From NCBI RefSeq assembly GCF_007004545.3, contig NZ_CP045503.2, positions 652,501 to 716,500 of the forward strand: a DNA stretch of 64,000 bases. The letters run 5' to 3'. The DNA is from Shewanella eurypsychrophilus. Its GTDB lineage: Bacteria; Pseudomonadota; Gammaproteobacteria; Enterobacterales; Shewanellaceae. Below, piece by piece: positions 28,010 to 36,861 of this stretch. The notes below the pieces were generated by a model. It saw only the letters and a list, made by a program, of their open reading frames with translations. It was not told where the DNA came from and did no database searches. The position numbers were made by a program, and so were the translations under genes. Position 1 is the stretch's first letter; every line of letters begins with the position of its first letter.

Positions 28010-30679
28010 ATGAAAACCAAGCCGAGTTTTACCCTGAATAAGCTCAGCCTTGCTGTAGCATCGGCGGTATCTGCAGCTACATTGCTTACCGCACTGCCAG
28101 TTTACTCGCAGCAAGACCCATATGATCCGGGTGAGGATTTCCCCATCGAAGTGATTGAGGTCACAGGGCGCTTACGCACCTCGGCTTCTGAAGCGATGGA
28201 AGAGCGTCGTGAACAAGTGGCCGTTGCCGATATCATGGGCTCTGAGCAGATAGCCAGAACTGGTGACAGCGATGCCGCCGCGGCCCTACGCAGAATCACA
28301 GGCCTGACACTTAAAGATGGTAAGTTCATCTATGTACGTGGTTTAGGTGAGCGCTACTCGAGTACCTCACTCAATGGCGCTATTGTGCCATCGCCAGACC
28401 CGACTAGAAACGTGGTGCCGCTGGATATGTTTCCGGCATCGATTATCGAGTCGCTGTCGGTGCAAAAAAGCAGTACCGCAGATATGCCTGCGGCATTTGG
28501 TGGTGGTCATGTGGATATTCGCACTAAGTCGATACCCGCAGATCTATTTTTTAAAGTCTCAGTGGGCGGACGTTACAATAGCAATGACAGTCAGGATACC
28601 TTTAGCTATAACGGTGGTAGTGATGAGTGGCAGGGCAAAGATGACGGCACTCGCGCCATGCCCAATAGTATTCCCCAGACTTTCAACCAGTTTGGCGGCA
28701 TTAGTCCGGTAGACATAGTCACAGGCTCGAACGGCCAGATTGACTTTCAGTCGGCTAAACAGATGAATCGAGATTTAGCCTCTGATATCTACCGTGATAT
28801 GACAGTGACAACCGAGAGCACAGATCCCGGTTTTCGTGGCAACATCGCCTTAGGTAATAATTGGGATATCGGCGAAGAGTCGATATTCGGTGTCATTGCT
28901 GCAGCTTCATACAAGCAGCAAGCCGAGAACTATACCAAGTTGGATGTCGAGCTGGACGGCGATGAGCAACAGGCTCAGGTCGAAAATTCCAAAAATGTAC
29001 AAGGCACAGATTCCATAGTGCAGATCTCTGGCATGCTGAATATGGGCTTCGAGTTTAACGACGACCATAAAATAGAGACCTTCACCACTTACTTACGAGA
29101 TATATCGGATGATGTGTCTGTGGCGATCGAGGAGACTTTAGATACCTTAGGTGAGCCCAATGCATATCAGGTTTACGATATCGATTATGAGGAGCGTACC
29201 CTGATAAGTAATCAGATAAAGGGTCAGCACTTCTTCGAGTTGCTGTGGGACCTTGAGCTTAATTGGATGTACTCAGATGCACGTTCAGAGCGTTATGCCC
29301 CCAATGAATTGTCCTATACCTATAATGTGGTGTTTGATGATGCAGGCTCGATGACATCCCGTAACCTCAACACCCAAGATGCGCCTAAGTATGTGTATAG
29401 CAAGCTAGAAGATGATACGACCAATTATGGCTGGGACATCTCGTTTCCCATAGAGTTTGACACGACACTCGTTACCCTGAAGGGCGGCTATGAGTACTTC
29501 GAACGCACCCGTGAGAGTTACGCTACTCGCCTGAGTCTGGATGTGGATCTGAGTCCAACGGATCCCAATGGCGATATCCTGCAGCAAGAGTTCGATCAGA
29601 TTTTTAGTGATGCTAATATTGATAGCGATGTCTTAGGCCTAGAGCTTAAAGATGCCTCCACAGATACAGAAGATTACGTCGCCGCAGAGAAACTCGATGC
29701 CGGGTTTGTTAGTGTCGATGTGGACTTCGATGATGTGTGGCGTTTCTATGCGGGCGTTCGCTATGAAGATTTCAGACGTGTGACTCTGCCTATCTCACCC
29801 GAAGGTGAGATCTCCGATGAAGGTGGTCGTTACGATCTTAGCGATTATGCCATTGCTGAAGATGGCTGGTTCCCGTCGATGTCGCTGACTTGGAAAGATA
29901 GCGATACTACACAGTGGCGACTGGCTATGAGTAAAACCTTAGTCCGTCCAGATTTACGTGAGGTGTCACCGGTTCGCTTTCAGGATCCTGTTACTGGTTT
30001 CGACTTCTTCGGTAATCCAGAGCTTGAAAGCTCAGATATCTACAACTTAGATCTGCGTTGGGAGTGGTATGGTGAGACTGGCAACAACTTGAGTGTGGGT
30101 GGTTTCTATAAAGATATCGATGCGCCTATCGAGCCTATTCAGCGTATCTCAGAAGCCGGGCGCCAGCTTAAGTTTTATAATGCCGACTCAGGTTATGTGT
30201 ATGGTATCGAAACCGAATTCCTGCAGGAATTAGGATTTATCGGTGGTGGTGAAAGTATTTGGGATAGTTTCTTTGTTGCGGGCAACGTAACTTTGAGCGA
30301 CTCCGAGATAGAGATATCTCCCAACGGTGAGATAGATCCCACCAACACCTCCAGACGCATGACGGGACACTCGGCTTGGGTCACTAACGTGCAGTTGAGC
30401 TTCGATTCTCCCGATGAGTACCATAGTGCGACTCTGGTTTATAACGTGTTCGGTGAGCGTATCGCTTACGGTGGGCGTGGTGGATTAGATGACGTGTTTG
30501 AGCAGCCGTTCCAGAGCCTAGATCTCACCTATAGCTTCTTCCCGTCAGAAAGCATGGCGATAAAGCTGAAGGCGAAGAACATATTAGGCGAGGAGACCGA
30601 ATACCAGCAGCAGGGCATTAAGGTATACGCCAAAGACCCTGGCACTGAGTATACGCTGCAGTTTAGCTATCAGTATTAA
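28010..30679 (+). CDS. TonB-dependent outer-membrane receptor
   Basis: 889 aa. A signal peptide (to about SQQ, residue 35) is followed by a TonB-box-like IEVIEVTG. The plug domain contains YVRGLGERYSSTSLNGA, SPDPTRNVVPLDMFPA and AAFGGGHVDIRTK. The remainder is a 22-strand barrel ending LQFSYQY with the C-terminal aromatic. The plug style (VRGLGERY...NVVPLDMFP) is that of large receptors found with surface lipoproteins in Shewanella, Alteromonas and relatives. The substrate cannot be read from sequence. It follows the duplicated lipoprotein on the same strand and both share acidic, Asp-rich character, supporting a receptor/lipoprotein pair. Confidence 0.88.
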   Translation: MKTKPSFTLNKLSLAVASAVSAATLLTALPVYSQQDPYDPGEDFPIEVIEVTGRLRTSASEAMEERREQVAVADIMGSEQIARTGDSDAAAALRRITGLTLKDGKFIYVRGLGERYSSTSLNGAIVPSPDPTRNVVPLDMFPASIIESLSVQKSSTADMPAAFGGGHVDIRTKSIPADLFFKVSVGGRYNSNDSQDTFSYNGGSDEWQGKDDGTRAMPNSIPQTFNQFGGISPVDIVTGSNGQIDFQSAKQMNRDLASDIYRDMTVTTESTDPGFRGNIALGNNWDIGEESIFGVIAAASYKQQAENYTKLDVELDGDEQQAQVENSKNVQGTDSIVQISGMLNMGFEFNDDHKIETFTTYLRDISDDVSVAIEETLDTLGEPNAYQVYDIDYEERTLISNQIKGQHFFELLWDLELNWMYSDARSERYAPNELSYTYNVVFDDAGSMTSRNLNTQDAPKYVYSKLEDDTTNYGWDISFPIEFDTTLVTLKGGYEYFERTRESYATRLSLDVDLSPTDPNGDILQQEFDQIFSDANIDSDVLGLELKDASTDTEDYVAAEKLDAGFVSVDVDFDDVWRFYAGVRYEDFRRVTLPISPEGEISDEGGRYDLSDYAIAEDGWFPSMSLTWKDSDTTQWRLAMSKTLVRPDLREVSPVRFQDPVTGFDFFGNPELESSDIYNLDLRWEWYGETGNNLSVGGFYKDIDAPIEPIQRISEAGRQLKFYNADSGYVYGIETEFLQELGFIGGGESIWDSFFVAGNVTLSDSEIEISPNGEIDPTNTSRRMTGHSAWVTNVQLSFDSPDEYHSATLVYNVFGERIAYGGRGGLDDVFEQPFQSLDLTYSFFPSESMAIKLKAKNILGEETEYQQQGIKVYAKDPGTEYTLQFSYQY

Positions 30680-30766
30680 TCGTTTATAGAGATGATTATT
30701 CGCATAAATAAGAGTTATCTGTACTAGCGATTTATACCGCAAGGTATTGGCATTACGCTAGATAAC

Positions 30767-30800
30767 GTTTCAAACGGTACCAATCCTTACCGTTTGAAAC
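30767..30800. terminator. 13-bp perfect hairpin after TonB receptor
   Basis: GTTTCAAACGGTA (30767-30779) pairs fully with 30788-30800 around an 8-nt loop. It lacks a T-run but is followed by a second hairpin; the pair probably ends the lipoprotein/receptor transcript. Confidence 0.55.
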
Positions 30801-30806
30801 ACACCA

Positions 30807-30845
30807 AAAGGCCACTTTTTCTGGACAAAGAAGTGGCCTTTACCC
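30807..30845 (+). terminator. Hairpin terminator candidate
   Basis: AAAGGCCACTT (30807-30817) pairs with AAGTGGCCTTT (30831-30841) around a 13-nt loop. The T-run is short (three), so efficiency is uncertain. Confidence 0.6.
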
Positions 30846-30934
30846 TTCCTATATTCTGGTGCTTCTTTGACCTTTATTATGTTAGTCTCTGAGTGGTAAA
30901 TGGATTTAACTAATAAAAACAAGGATATGTTTAT

Positions 30935-31906
30935 ATGCTAGCCCCCTATGATGCACCCAATGCTACTGCTCACCTTTCTCTAGTCCGCTTTAACTTCTCG
31001 TTAAAACAGGCCTGCTTGTTATTGATTTCTGCTTTTATTAGCTTGTTCTCCAGTATGAGTTTAGCTGTTACCGAGTGGGTCGATTTTGAACTGGTCAAGG
31101 GGCACATTACTTTGCCTGTGACAGTTGAGGGATTTGAAGGTAGAGCGATTTTAGATACTGGTGCACAAGGAAACTCTATCAATCAAGTTTTCATCAATAA
31201 ACATGAATTGGAACTAGATAAAGCGGATAAGATCATTGTTCGCGGTGTATATGGAGAGGAAAAGCGGCAGCGATATAGCAATATTCAGGTCAATCTGCTC
31301 GGCGCCGATATCGAGATGGATAAGCTAGCGTCGCTGCGTCTAGGGAGCGATAAGAATGCGCTGTTACTTGGGGGAGCATTTTTACGAAATTTTATCTTTC
31401 AGTTTGATTACCCCAATAGCAGAATGCGCCTGTTTATGCGTGATGAAATTGATTTAGCTAAACTTGAAAATATTGAAATGCGGATGGATAAAGGAAGAAG
31501 ACAGCCAATAGTAAAGGTCAATCTGAACGACCAGAAAGAGGCTTGGTTGATTATGGATACCGGCAGCAACGGTGGGATCTTTTTGAAGCGCAGTACCGCT
31601 GAGGACCAAGGCTGGCTGGAAGAGTTTGAACTAGACAAGGTTTCAAGCTCTGGTGTACTGGGCTCAGGACATAAGGATGCGTTCACATTACCAGAGATAC
31701 AGTTTGGCCCGTTTACCGTTGAAGATGTCAAAATGTCGGTGCCAGAAAAAGGACAGAAAGTGAATATATTCTCTAGCGGACGTGGCTCCTTGGTCGGTTT
31801 TAAGGGCAAAAATATCAAAGGTCTTTTAGGCTATGATATTTTGAAGCACTTTGTGATCACAGTAGATTACAAGGGGGGTAATATGCATGTGGGCTTGCCT
31901 GAGTAG
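30935..31906 (+). CDS. Two-lobed retropepsin-like aspartic protease, exported
   Basis: 323 aa. An N-terminal hydrophobic segment (about residues 24-45) exports or anchors it in the periplasm. Two aspartyl-protease motifs are visible, ILDTGAQG (Asp74) and IMDTGSNGG (Asp208), each followed by a beta-rich lobe with a later hydrophobic-Gly motif (LLLGGAFL; GLLGYDIL). One chain can therefore make a complete pepsin-like active site, whereas most bacterial retropepsin-like proteins have one lobe and dimerise. AAGGA about nine bases upstream supports ATG 30935. No partner is obvious; the next gene is a murein endopeptidase 140 bp away. A decayed copy of its own 3' end lies just downstream. Confidence 0.7.
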   Translation: MLAPYDAPNATAHLSLVRFNFSLKQACLLLISAFISLFSSMSLAVTEWVDFELVKGHITLPVTVEGFEGRAILDTGAQGNSINQVFINKHELELDKADKIIVRGVYGEEKRQRYSNIQVNLLGADIEMDKLASLRLGSDKNALLLGGAFLRNFIFQFDYPNSRMRLFMRDEIDLAKLENIEMRMDKGRRQPIVKVNLNDQKEAWLIMDTGSNGGIFLKRSTAEDQGWLEEFELDKVSSSGVLGSGHKDAFTLPEIQFGPFTVEDVKMSVPEKGQKVNIFSSGRGSLVGFKGKNIKGLLGYDILKHFVITVDYKGGNMHVGLPE

Positions 31907-31928
31907 AGTAGAAGAGGGCTGAAAATAG

Positions 31929-32014
31929 CATCACTCCTTGTGATCAGCAATGTGGATCACAAGGCAGGTAATATGCATGTTGGTTTGCCTGAATAGTGTT
32001 GAAGATAGTTGAAA
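31929..32014 (+). pseudogene. Remnant of a duplicated protease 3' end
   Basis: This stretch repeats the last 18 codons and the stop region of the preceding protease gene, about 88 bp downstream. Translated, it reads LVIS-N-VDHKAGNMHVGLPE then stop, against FVIT-VDYKGGNMHVGLPE in the intact gene. Similarity continues past the stop (GTAGAAGAGGGCTGAAAATAG against GTTGAAGATAGTTGAAAATAG). It implies a former tandem duplicate that has been deleted down to its tail. Confidence 0.75.
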
Positions 32015-32046
32015 ATAGTTAACTTTTAAACGAAAGGAGCTATGGT

Positions 32047-32937
32047 TTGAAAACAAGATGGCTTATCTACTTGTTGATAATGCTGCCTTTTATTTCGCAG
32101 CAAAGTATTGCTAATGTGTGGAGTGAATTTAAAACTCCTTATTCAATGCCAAGTGTTGGAGCGGATGAGGAAGCGCAGGCTACAGAGATAGATAGCTTAG
32201 CCATTGGATCCTATGCCAATGGCTGTTTAGCTGGTGCAGAGACTTTGCCATTAGAAGGTGAGGGCTATCAGGTAATTAGAACCTCCAGAGCCCGTTATTA
32301 TGGTCATCCTGAGCTTATCTTTTTTATTCAAGGTTTTGCTAAGCAAGTCCATCCATACACAGATAAAGATCTCTTGATTGCTGATATCTCTATGCCCCGT
32401 GGCGGCAACTTTGTATCTGGCCATGCTAGTCATCAAATTGGTCTGGATGTCGATATTTGGTTTAGGCAAGCTGCCAAGTTGCAAACACGTAAACAAAGAG
32501 AGTCGCCGTTAGAACTAAGCTTGGTGGATAAAGACAGCTTTGAAGTTAATGGCAATTGGCAAGCCGCATATGGGGAGATGATAAGGCTAGCTGCAGAAAA
32601 CCCTCAAGTCGCTCGGGTATTTGTAAATCCCGCGATTAAACATAAGCTGTGTAAACTCACTCAAGCCGATGCAACTTCAAGTCATGATCACTGGCTGAGC
32701 AAGGTGCGCCCCTGGTGGGGACATAAAATTCATATGCATGTGCGCTTGAAATGTCCGCTTGATGACAAGCTTTGTCAAAACCAGCGGCCACCAGAAAGTG
32801 GTACAGGTTGTGACAAGCTAGGCTGGTGGAGAGAGCAGGTGTTAGGGCCAGCTAAACCTGCTAGAACCGAGACAAAAATAACTAAGCCTAAGCCTATAAA
32901 AGTAAAACCTGAGCAGTGCCAGGTTCTGCTTAAATAA
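32047..32937 (+). CDS. mepA: Penicillin-insensitive murein endopeptidase
   Basis: 296 aa periplasmic metallopeptidase (M74 type) that cuts D-alanyl-meso-diaminopimelyl cross-links of peptidoglycan. Signal peptide to about residue 22. The zinc-site motifs are visible: FVSGHASHQIGLDVDIW and, near the end, SSHDHWLSKVRPWWGHKIHMHVRLKCP. Three cysteine pairs are expected in the family and several Cys are present. Start is TTG 32047 with GGAG seven bases upstream; the nearby ATG 32042 reads into a stop after two codons. Length is slightly above the E. coli enzyme (274 aa), with a Lys/Pro-rich tail. Confidence 0.92.
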   Translation: MKTRWLIYLLIMLPFISQQSIANVWSEFKTPYSMPSVGADEEAQATEIDSLAIGSYANGCLAGAETLPLEGEGYQVIRTSRARYYGHPELIFFIQGFAKQVHPYTDKDLLIADISMPRGGNFVSGHASHQIGLDVDIWFRQAAKLQTRKQRESPLELSLVDKDSFEVNGNWQAAYGEMIRLAAENPQVARVFVNPAIKHKLCKLTQADATSSHDHWLSKVRPWWGHKIHMHVRLKCPLDDKLCQNQRPPESGTGCDKLGWWREQVLGPAKPARTETKITKPKPIKVKPEQCQVLLK

Positions 32938-32967
32938 GCTCATATTCAATGAAAAGTAAGCAGAGTA

Positions 32968-35259
32968 TTAGCTGCTTAAGGCGTAACCACCTTTAAGGTG
33001 TGCGATGTTACTAAAGCCTAAGCGTTGCATGGCTTGTGCGACCACTAGCGAGCGGCTGCCACTGCGGCAGACTAATACCCACTCGCTGCTTTTATCATCT
33101 TGATGTTGCTGGATAAACTGCACCAGACGAGTCATGGGAACATTGATACTGTCAGATGCCATTGTCTTTATGCCAAGCGAGTGCTGTAGCGCGTATTCAT
33201 GGGGCTCTCGAATGTCGATCCACTTGATAGTCTCCGACTGAGCAAGTTGTTGCAGATTACTTGCATCGTACTCCTTAATGGCCATTTTTTGGCAATCAGT
33301 TGTATAAGCACCGCACATTATCTCAGTGCCGACTTCATCATTAAGGTTAGCGTCTAAGTGAGCTTTTTCGGTGACGAATTCAGCTTCAGATAGCTTGCCA
33401 TTGAGTGCCCCCTCTAATAGAGGGTTACGTGCCGCTTCGGCCATCAAGCTGGTGGTAAATTCGTTGTTATAGTCATGGCTGGCACAGAGTAAGGTGTTAG
33501 GGCCGATTAACTGTTCGAGTTGCTTCAAGCTGTGGAACATTTTATTTGAGCTACTTGATTCGAAGTTGGTTCTACCCAGACTGCCCATGAGTACGGTATC
33601 GCCACAGAAGGCGAAATGCGTCGAACTCTTTAGCTTAGTGATGTCTGAGGTTAGCAAGAGGCTGATGCTGTCATCGGTATGACCCGGTGAGGCGACCTTA
33701 ACCAGCGAGAGTTCACCTAACTTGATCATATCGAGTGCTATGCCATCAATTTGTATTTTAGCACTCGACTCAGGCCAACCTAAGTGATCACACTTCTGTT
33801 GCTTAAGGTGCTTCTGGGCCAAGGCGACGCGGCCTGAGATATGATCTGCATGGCCATGGGTATCGATAATGGCGATTGGCGCTAGTTGCTGGCACTCGAG
33901 CAGGGTGTTGATACGTTTCTCGAGCTCGGGCAGCGGATCGATGATCAACACCTGTTTAGTTTTCAGATCTGCATAGATCCAGGTACAGCTTGCGCCGCCC
34001 CTGAGCTGTACTAAGCCATCGAGTGGAGTTCTATCATCACTTAATTGAGTGTCATCTAGCATCAGGCAACTGTGGGTTAAGGCGCTGGCTGCAAGTTGAA
34101 TTCTGTCACAGGCCTCATCGACCTCAGTTTGAGTCATGGCTGGACCAAAAGAGAGGCGAATAGCCGACTCACTCTGCCATGCTGGAAGCCCCATGGCATC
34201 GAGTACGAAACTACGGGTAACCTTAGAGCTACAAGCCGAGCCTGAACTGACGCGAATATTTGCGGCATCGAATAGGTCCATGAGCTCCTTGCTGCTAAAG
34301 CCCGGAACGGCGAAGTTAAGCGTAGTGGCTACACTGTTTTCGAAGCTGTGGTTGAACACTATCTCAGGGAAAGCCGCTGTCAGACTCGACACCAGTTGTT
34401 GTCTGTATTGCTCAAGTTTTTCAGCAGTCGAGAAACAGGAGTTTTCATGGTCTAGCAGCATCTCGAAAATCACATTTAGTGCGGCAAACCCTGGTAGATT
34501 TTCTGTGCCTGAACGTAATCCACCCTCCTGTCCACCACCTGCGATAAAAGAAGTAAAGGGGGCTGAGTCCCGGATATAGATGAAACCAATGCCTTTAGGT
34601 GCATAGAGTTTGTGGCCGCTAAATGGGGCGTAGTCGATGCTGGTTTCGCTTAGTTTTAGTGGACGTTTCCCCAGAGCCTGAACGCAATCAACCATCCAGA
34701 AGGTATCGGCATTGTGTTCTCTAATTGTCTGTTCGAGTCGCTGAAGGTCTTGATATACACCGGTTTCGTTGTTAACTGCCATGGTGCAGATCATCAGGGC
34801 GTTAGGCACTTCTCGTGCAATAAACTCCAAGTCTAGATTACCTAAACTGTCGACGGGAATGGCTTTTATCTCGGCATTGAGACCCAAGATACTATTCCAA
34901 TGCTCCAGCGAATTTGGTACGGCTTTGTGCTCTGTGGCGCCATAAAGAATCGAGTAATTTTTTCCAGGTTCGATATTCTCTCTGGCCTTGATTAATCCTG
35001 AAAGAATACCGGTTTGAATGCCTTCGGTCGCGCCACTGGTGAAAATGAGCTTGCCCTTACCAGTCCCTAGTAAAGTCTTAGCCCTTTGACGTGTTTGTTC
35101 CATCATGTTCTTAGCTTTTAGGCCAGTGATATGGCTGCTGCTTGGATTGCCAAACAAGTCTTCCATTGCTGTGAGTGCGGCTTGTGCCGCTTGGGGAAGT
35201 ACAGGCGTTGTGGCGTTAGCATCTAGGTAGATCTGGCTTAAGTGGATAGCTTGACTCAT
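32968..35259 (-). CDS. Cysteine desulfurase - ETHE1-like MBL - rhodanese fusion
   Basis: 763 aa, three catalytic modules in one chain. (1) Residues about 8-390: NifS/IscS-type class V aminotransferase, with HKAV (His111), SGHKLYAPKG (PLP Lys217) and SGSACSS (persulfide Cys343). (2) About 405-620: metallo-beta-lactamase fold with DTHGHADH (468-473), SPGHTDD (His527), FCGDT (Asp554) and LCASHDY (His595), the pattern of ETHE1/persulfide dioxygenases. (3) About 670-763: rhodanese, active-site loop CRSGSR (Cys731). A likely job is to take sulfane sulfur from cysteine and oxidise or transfer it, but direction and substrate are inference. Every key residue I can check is intact, so it is not a decayed fusion. 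The start ATG opens directly on the YLDANATTP motif. It is cytoplasmic with no signal. Confidence 0.88.
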   Translation of the reverse strand: MSQAIHLSQIYLDANATTPVLPQAAQAALTAMEDLFGNPSSSHITGLKAKNMMEQTRQRAKTLLGTGKGKLIFTSGATEGIQTGILSGLIKARENIEPGKNYSILYGATEHKAVPNSLEHWNSILGLNAEIKAIPVDSLGNLDLEFIAREVPNALMICTMAVNNETGVYQDLQRLEQTIREHNADTFWMVDCVQALGKRPLKLSETSIDYAPFSGHKLYAPKGIGFIYIRDSAPFTSFIAGGGQEGGLRSGTENLPGFAALNVIFEMLLDHENSCFSTAEKLEQYRQQLVSSLTAAFPEIVFNHSFENSVATTLNFAVPGFSSKELMDLFDAANIRVSSGSACSSKVTRSFVLDAMGLPAWQSESAIRLSFGPAMTQTEVDEACDRIQLAASALTHSCLMLDDTQLSDDRTPLDGLVQLRGGASCTWIYADLKTKQVLIIDPLPELEKRINTLLECQQLAPIAIIDTHGHADHISGRVALAQKHLKQQKCDHLGWPESSAKIQIDGIALDMIKLGELSLVKVASPGHTDDSISLLLTSDITKLKSSTHFAFCGDTVLMGSLGRTNFESSSSNKMFHSLKQLEQLIGPNTLLCASHDYNNEFTTSLMAEAARNPLLEGALNGKLSEAEFVTEKAHLDANLNDEVGTEIMCGAYTTDCQKMAIKEYDASNLQQLAQSETIKWIDIREPHEYALQHSLGIKTMASDSINVPMTRLVQFIQQHQDDKSSEWVLVCRSGSRSLVVAQAMQRLGFSNIAHLKGGYALSS

Positions 35260-35494
35260 AAGGGACTCGTATTGTTATTTTATTTTTAGCTATATAAATG
35301 ATTTTTAATTATTAGGTATAAAAGCTTATATAACTATATGGAATATGTAATTCGATGTGGTTATATTAGCAGTTTAGCTTGAATGATCAAGATCACATTT
35401 TTAGTTTTTGAACGTGTTTTAACGGGCGTGAATTTATAGGGGGTTTGGCTTGTCTAGCTTGAATCAATTGAGCCAGAAGGGGGACGTTGTTAGA

Positions 35495-35520
35495 TGACGG
35501 CCCTTTTTATAGGGCCATCA
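35495..35520. terminator. Hairpin downstream of the DUF442-like gene
   Basis: TGACGGCCCT (35495-35504) pairs with AGGGCCATCA (35511-35520) with one mismatch. It lies just past the stop of the minus-strand phosphatase gene. It lacks a T-run in that direction, so termination is uncertain. Confidence 0.4.
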
Positions 35521-35525
35521 TGGAT

Positions 35526-36092
35526 TTAGTGCTGATATTTGGCTTTAACCGTTTCGATTAATGTATCCCACTGTGGATATTCTTGTAGGCTTTGTGTCAA
35601 ATCGCCCCAAGGTGCAAGAGTTTGCTGCTTATAGGCTAGGCTGTCTGCTACGCCTTGCTTAATTTGATAAAGATAATAAAAGGCTGAAGCGCGATAGTTT
35701 GCTGCGCAATGAACCAGGATATCTTTATTGGCATTGGCATCCATAATGTCAAAAAAGTGCTCCACATCTGTCATTGTAGGTTGCTGCCAATCCACTGAGA
35801 TCTGTTCATATTGCATGCCTACATTGTTAACTAGGCTAGCTTCATCAGTATGGCCACTTGAATTGCCATCTGGAATGAGGTTGATAACCACCTCGACACC
35901 TGCAGAGGCAAGTTTTTCAAACTCTGCCTTACTGGGCAGTCCTGCTGTGATCACAGTGTCGCTATTAAACTGTACTGCTTTGATGTCTTGTAATGAGTCA
36001 GTTGAAATAGCGGCTTGAGTCAGGGATGAAAACAGTCCCGTCACAACAAGGCTTGTTGTGACTAAGCGGGTAAGGAAAGTCCGTTTCTTCAT
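35526..36092 (-). CDS. Exported DUF442-like cysteine phosphatase family protein
   Basis: 188 aa. A signal peptide (MKKRTFLTRLVTTSLVVTGLFSSLTQA) is followed by a dual-specificity-phosphatase-like fold with the P-loop HCAANYRAS (C-x5-R), TAGLPSKAEFEKLASAG and VINLIPDG. The DUF442/BLH N-terminal domain is of this type, and in other bacteria it is fused or linked to persulfide dioxygenase and rhodanese genes of sulfide detoxification. Here it lies 267 bp upstream of a gene carrying exactly those two domains, on the same strand. That link is suggestive rather than proof, because this protein is exported. Other possibility: a free-standing periplasmic phosphatase. Confidence 0.7.
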   Translation of the reverse strand: MKKRTFLTRLVTTSLVVTGLFSSLTQAAISTDSLQDIKAVQFNSDTVITAGLPSKAEFEKLASAGVEVVINLIPDGNSSGHTDEASLVNNVGMQYEQISVDWQQPTMTDVEHFFDIMDANANKDILVHCAANYRASAFYYLYQIKQGVADSLAYKQQTLAPWGDLTQSLQEYPQWDTLIETVKAKYQH

Positions 36093-36251
36093 TGTAGTTA
36101 TTCTCTAAGGTTAATGTCTCTAGGATTAGTCGTACTTACATTCGTTAAGTTCAGACTGGGTATTCAGAGTGTTAACTGGATTTTAAAATAAGCTATTTTT
36201 GTGAGGTGGGCTTAGCCATCATATAAGATATAAAGCCCTATTTTGCCAGTG

Positions 36252-36713
36252 TTATATCTTTACTTTGATGACAACCTTACGCACTTGCTGAGGTGATGCA
36301 CTGGTGCCCGGCATATGCATGTCATCGGGAAAGAATACAGCAAACATTCCTGCTTTTAACGGTATAAAGGCCGCATCAGCTTTATTGCTCTCGTAGTCGA
36401 ATTCGGCGTAATCATGTTTTTCAAAATAAGGTCTTGAGGGAGTTTGCTCTGCCAGTGGCAGGTAGCCAAACTCCTCTTCACCGCTAACCACATACTGGAC
36501 ATCAATATATTGCTGGTGAACTTCAAAGGGTTCTACTTCGCGAGGCTTGGTTTCGTAATCATTAACAATAACAATCAGATTCTTACCATCTAGCTCGTAG
36601 TTACCAAGCTCCATTGAGGTGAAGTCAGTTTCTGCCAAGTGGGCTAAGGCTGCTGTGATCCGTGGGCTAATGTGCGAGTAAAGGTCTTTGTTATTTAAGG
36701 TATCGACAATCAT
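36252..36713 (-). CDS. YhcH/YjgK/YiaL family protein
   Basis: 153 aa cytoplasmic cupin-like protein (DUF386 type, related to EbgC). Recognised from EVHQQYIDVQYVVSGEEEFGY, the acidic middle, and the metal-site-like FFPDDMHMPG near residue 130. Family members are linked to sialic acid or sugar metabolism, but no such genes adjoin here. Length is typical (about 150 aa). It appears to be a single-gene unit between the DUF442-like gene and a small membrane protein. Confidence 0.82.
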   Translation of the reverse strand: MIVDTLNNKDLYSHISPRITAALAHLAETDFTSMELGNYELDGKNLIVIVNDYETKPREVEPFEVHQQYIDVQYVVSGEEEFGYLPLAEQTPSRPYFEKHDYAEFDYESNKADAAFIPLKAGMFAVFFPDDMHMPGTSASPQQVRKVVIKVKI

Positions 36714-36861
36714 GATTATCTCGGGCTGTTTGGTTATTGCTAGTGTGTATTAGGCATGAGTGTAGCGGCCATACCATTTTATACAAGAGCAGTTATAAAG
36801 CAGAGTACTTAAGAGTCGAGATTTGGATAAATAAGGGACTCAAACTGCTAGCGCCTAGCAT

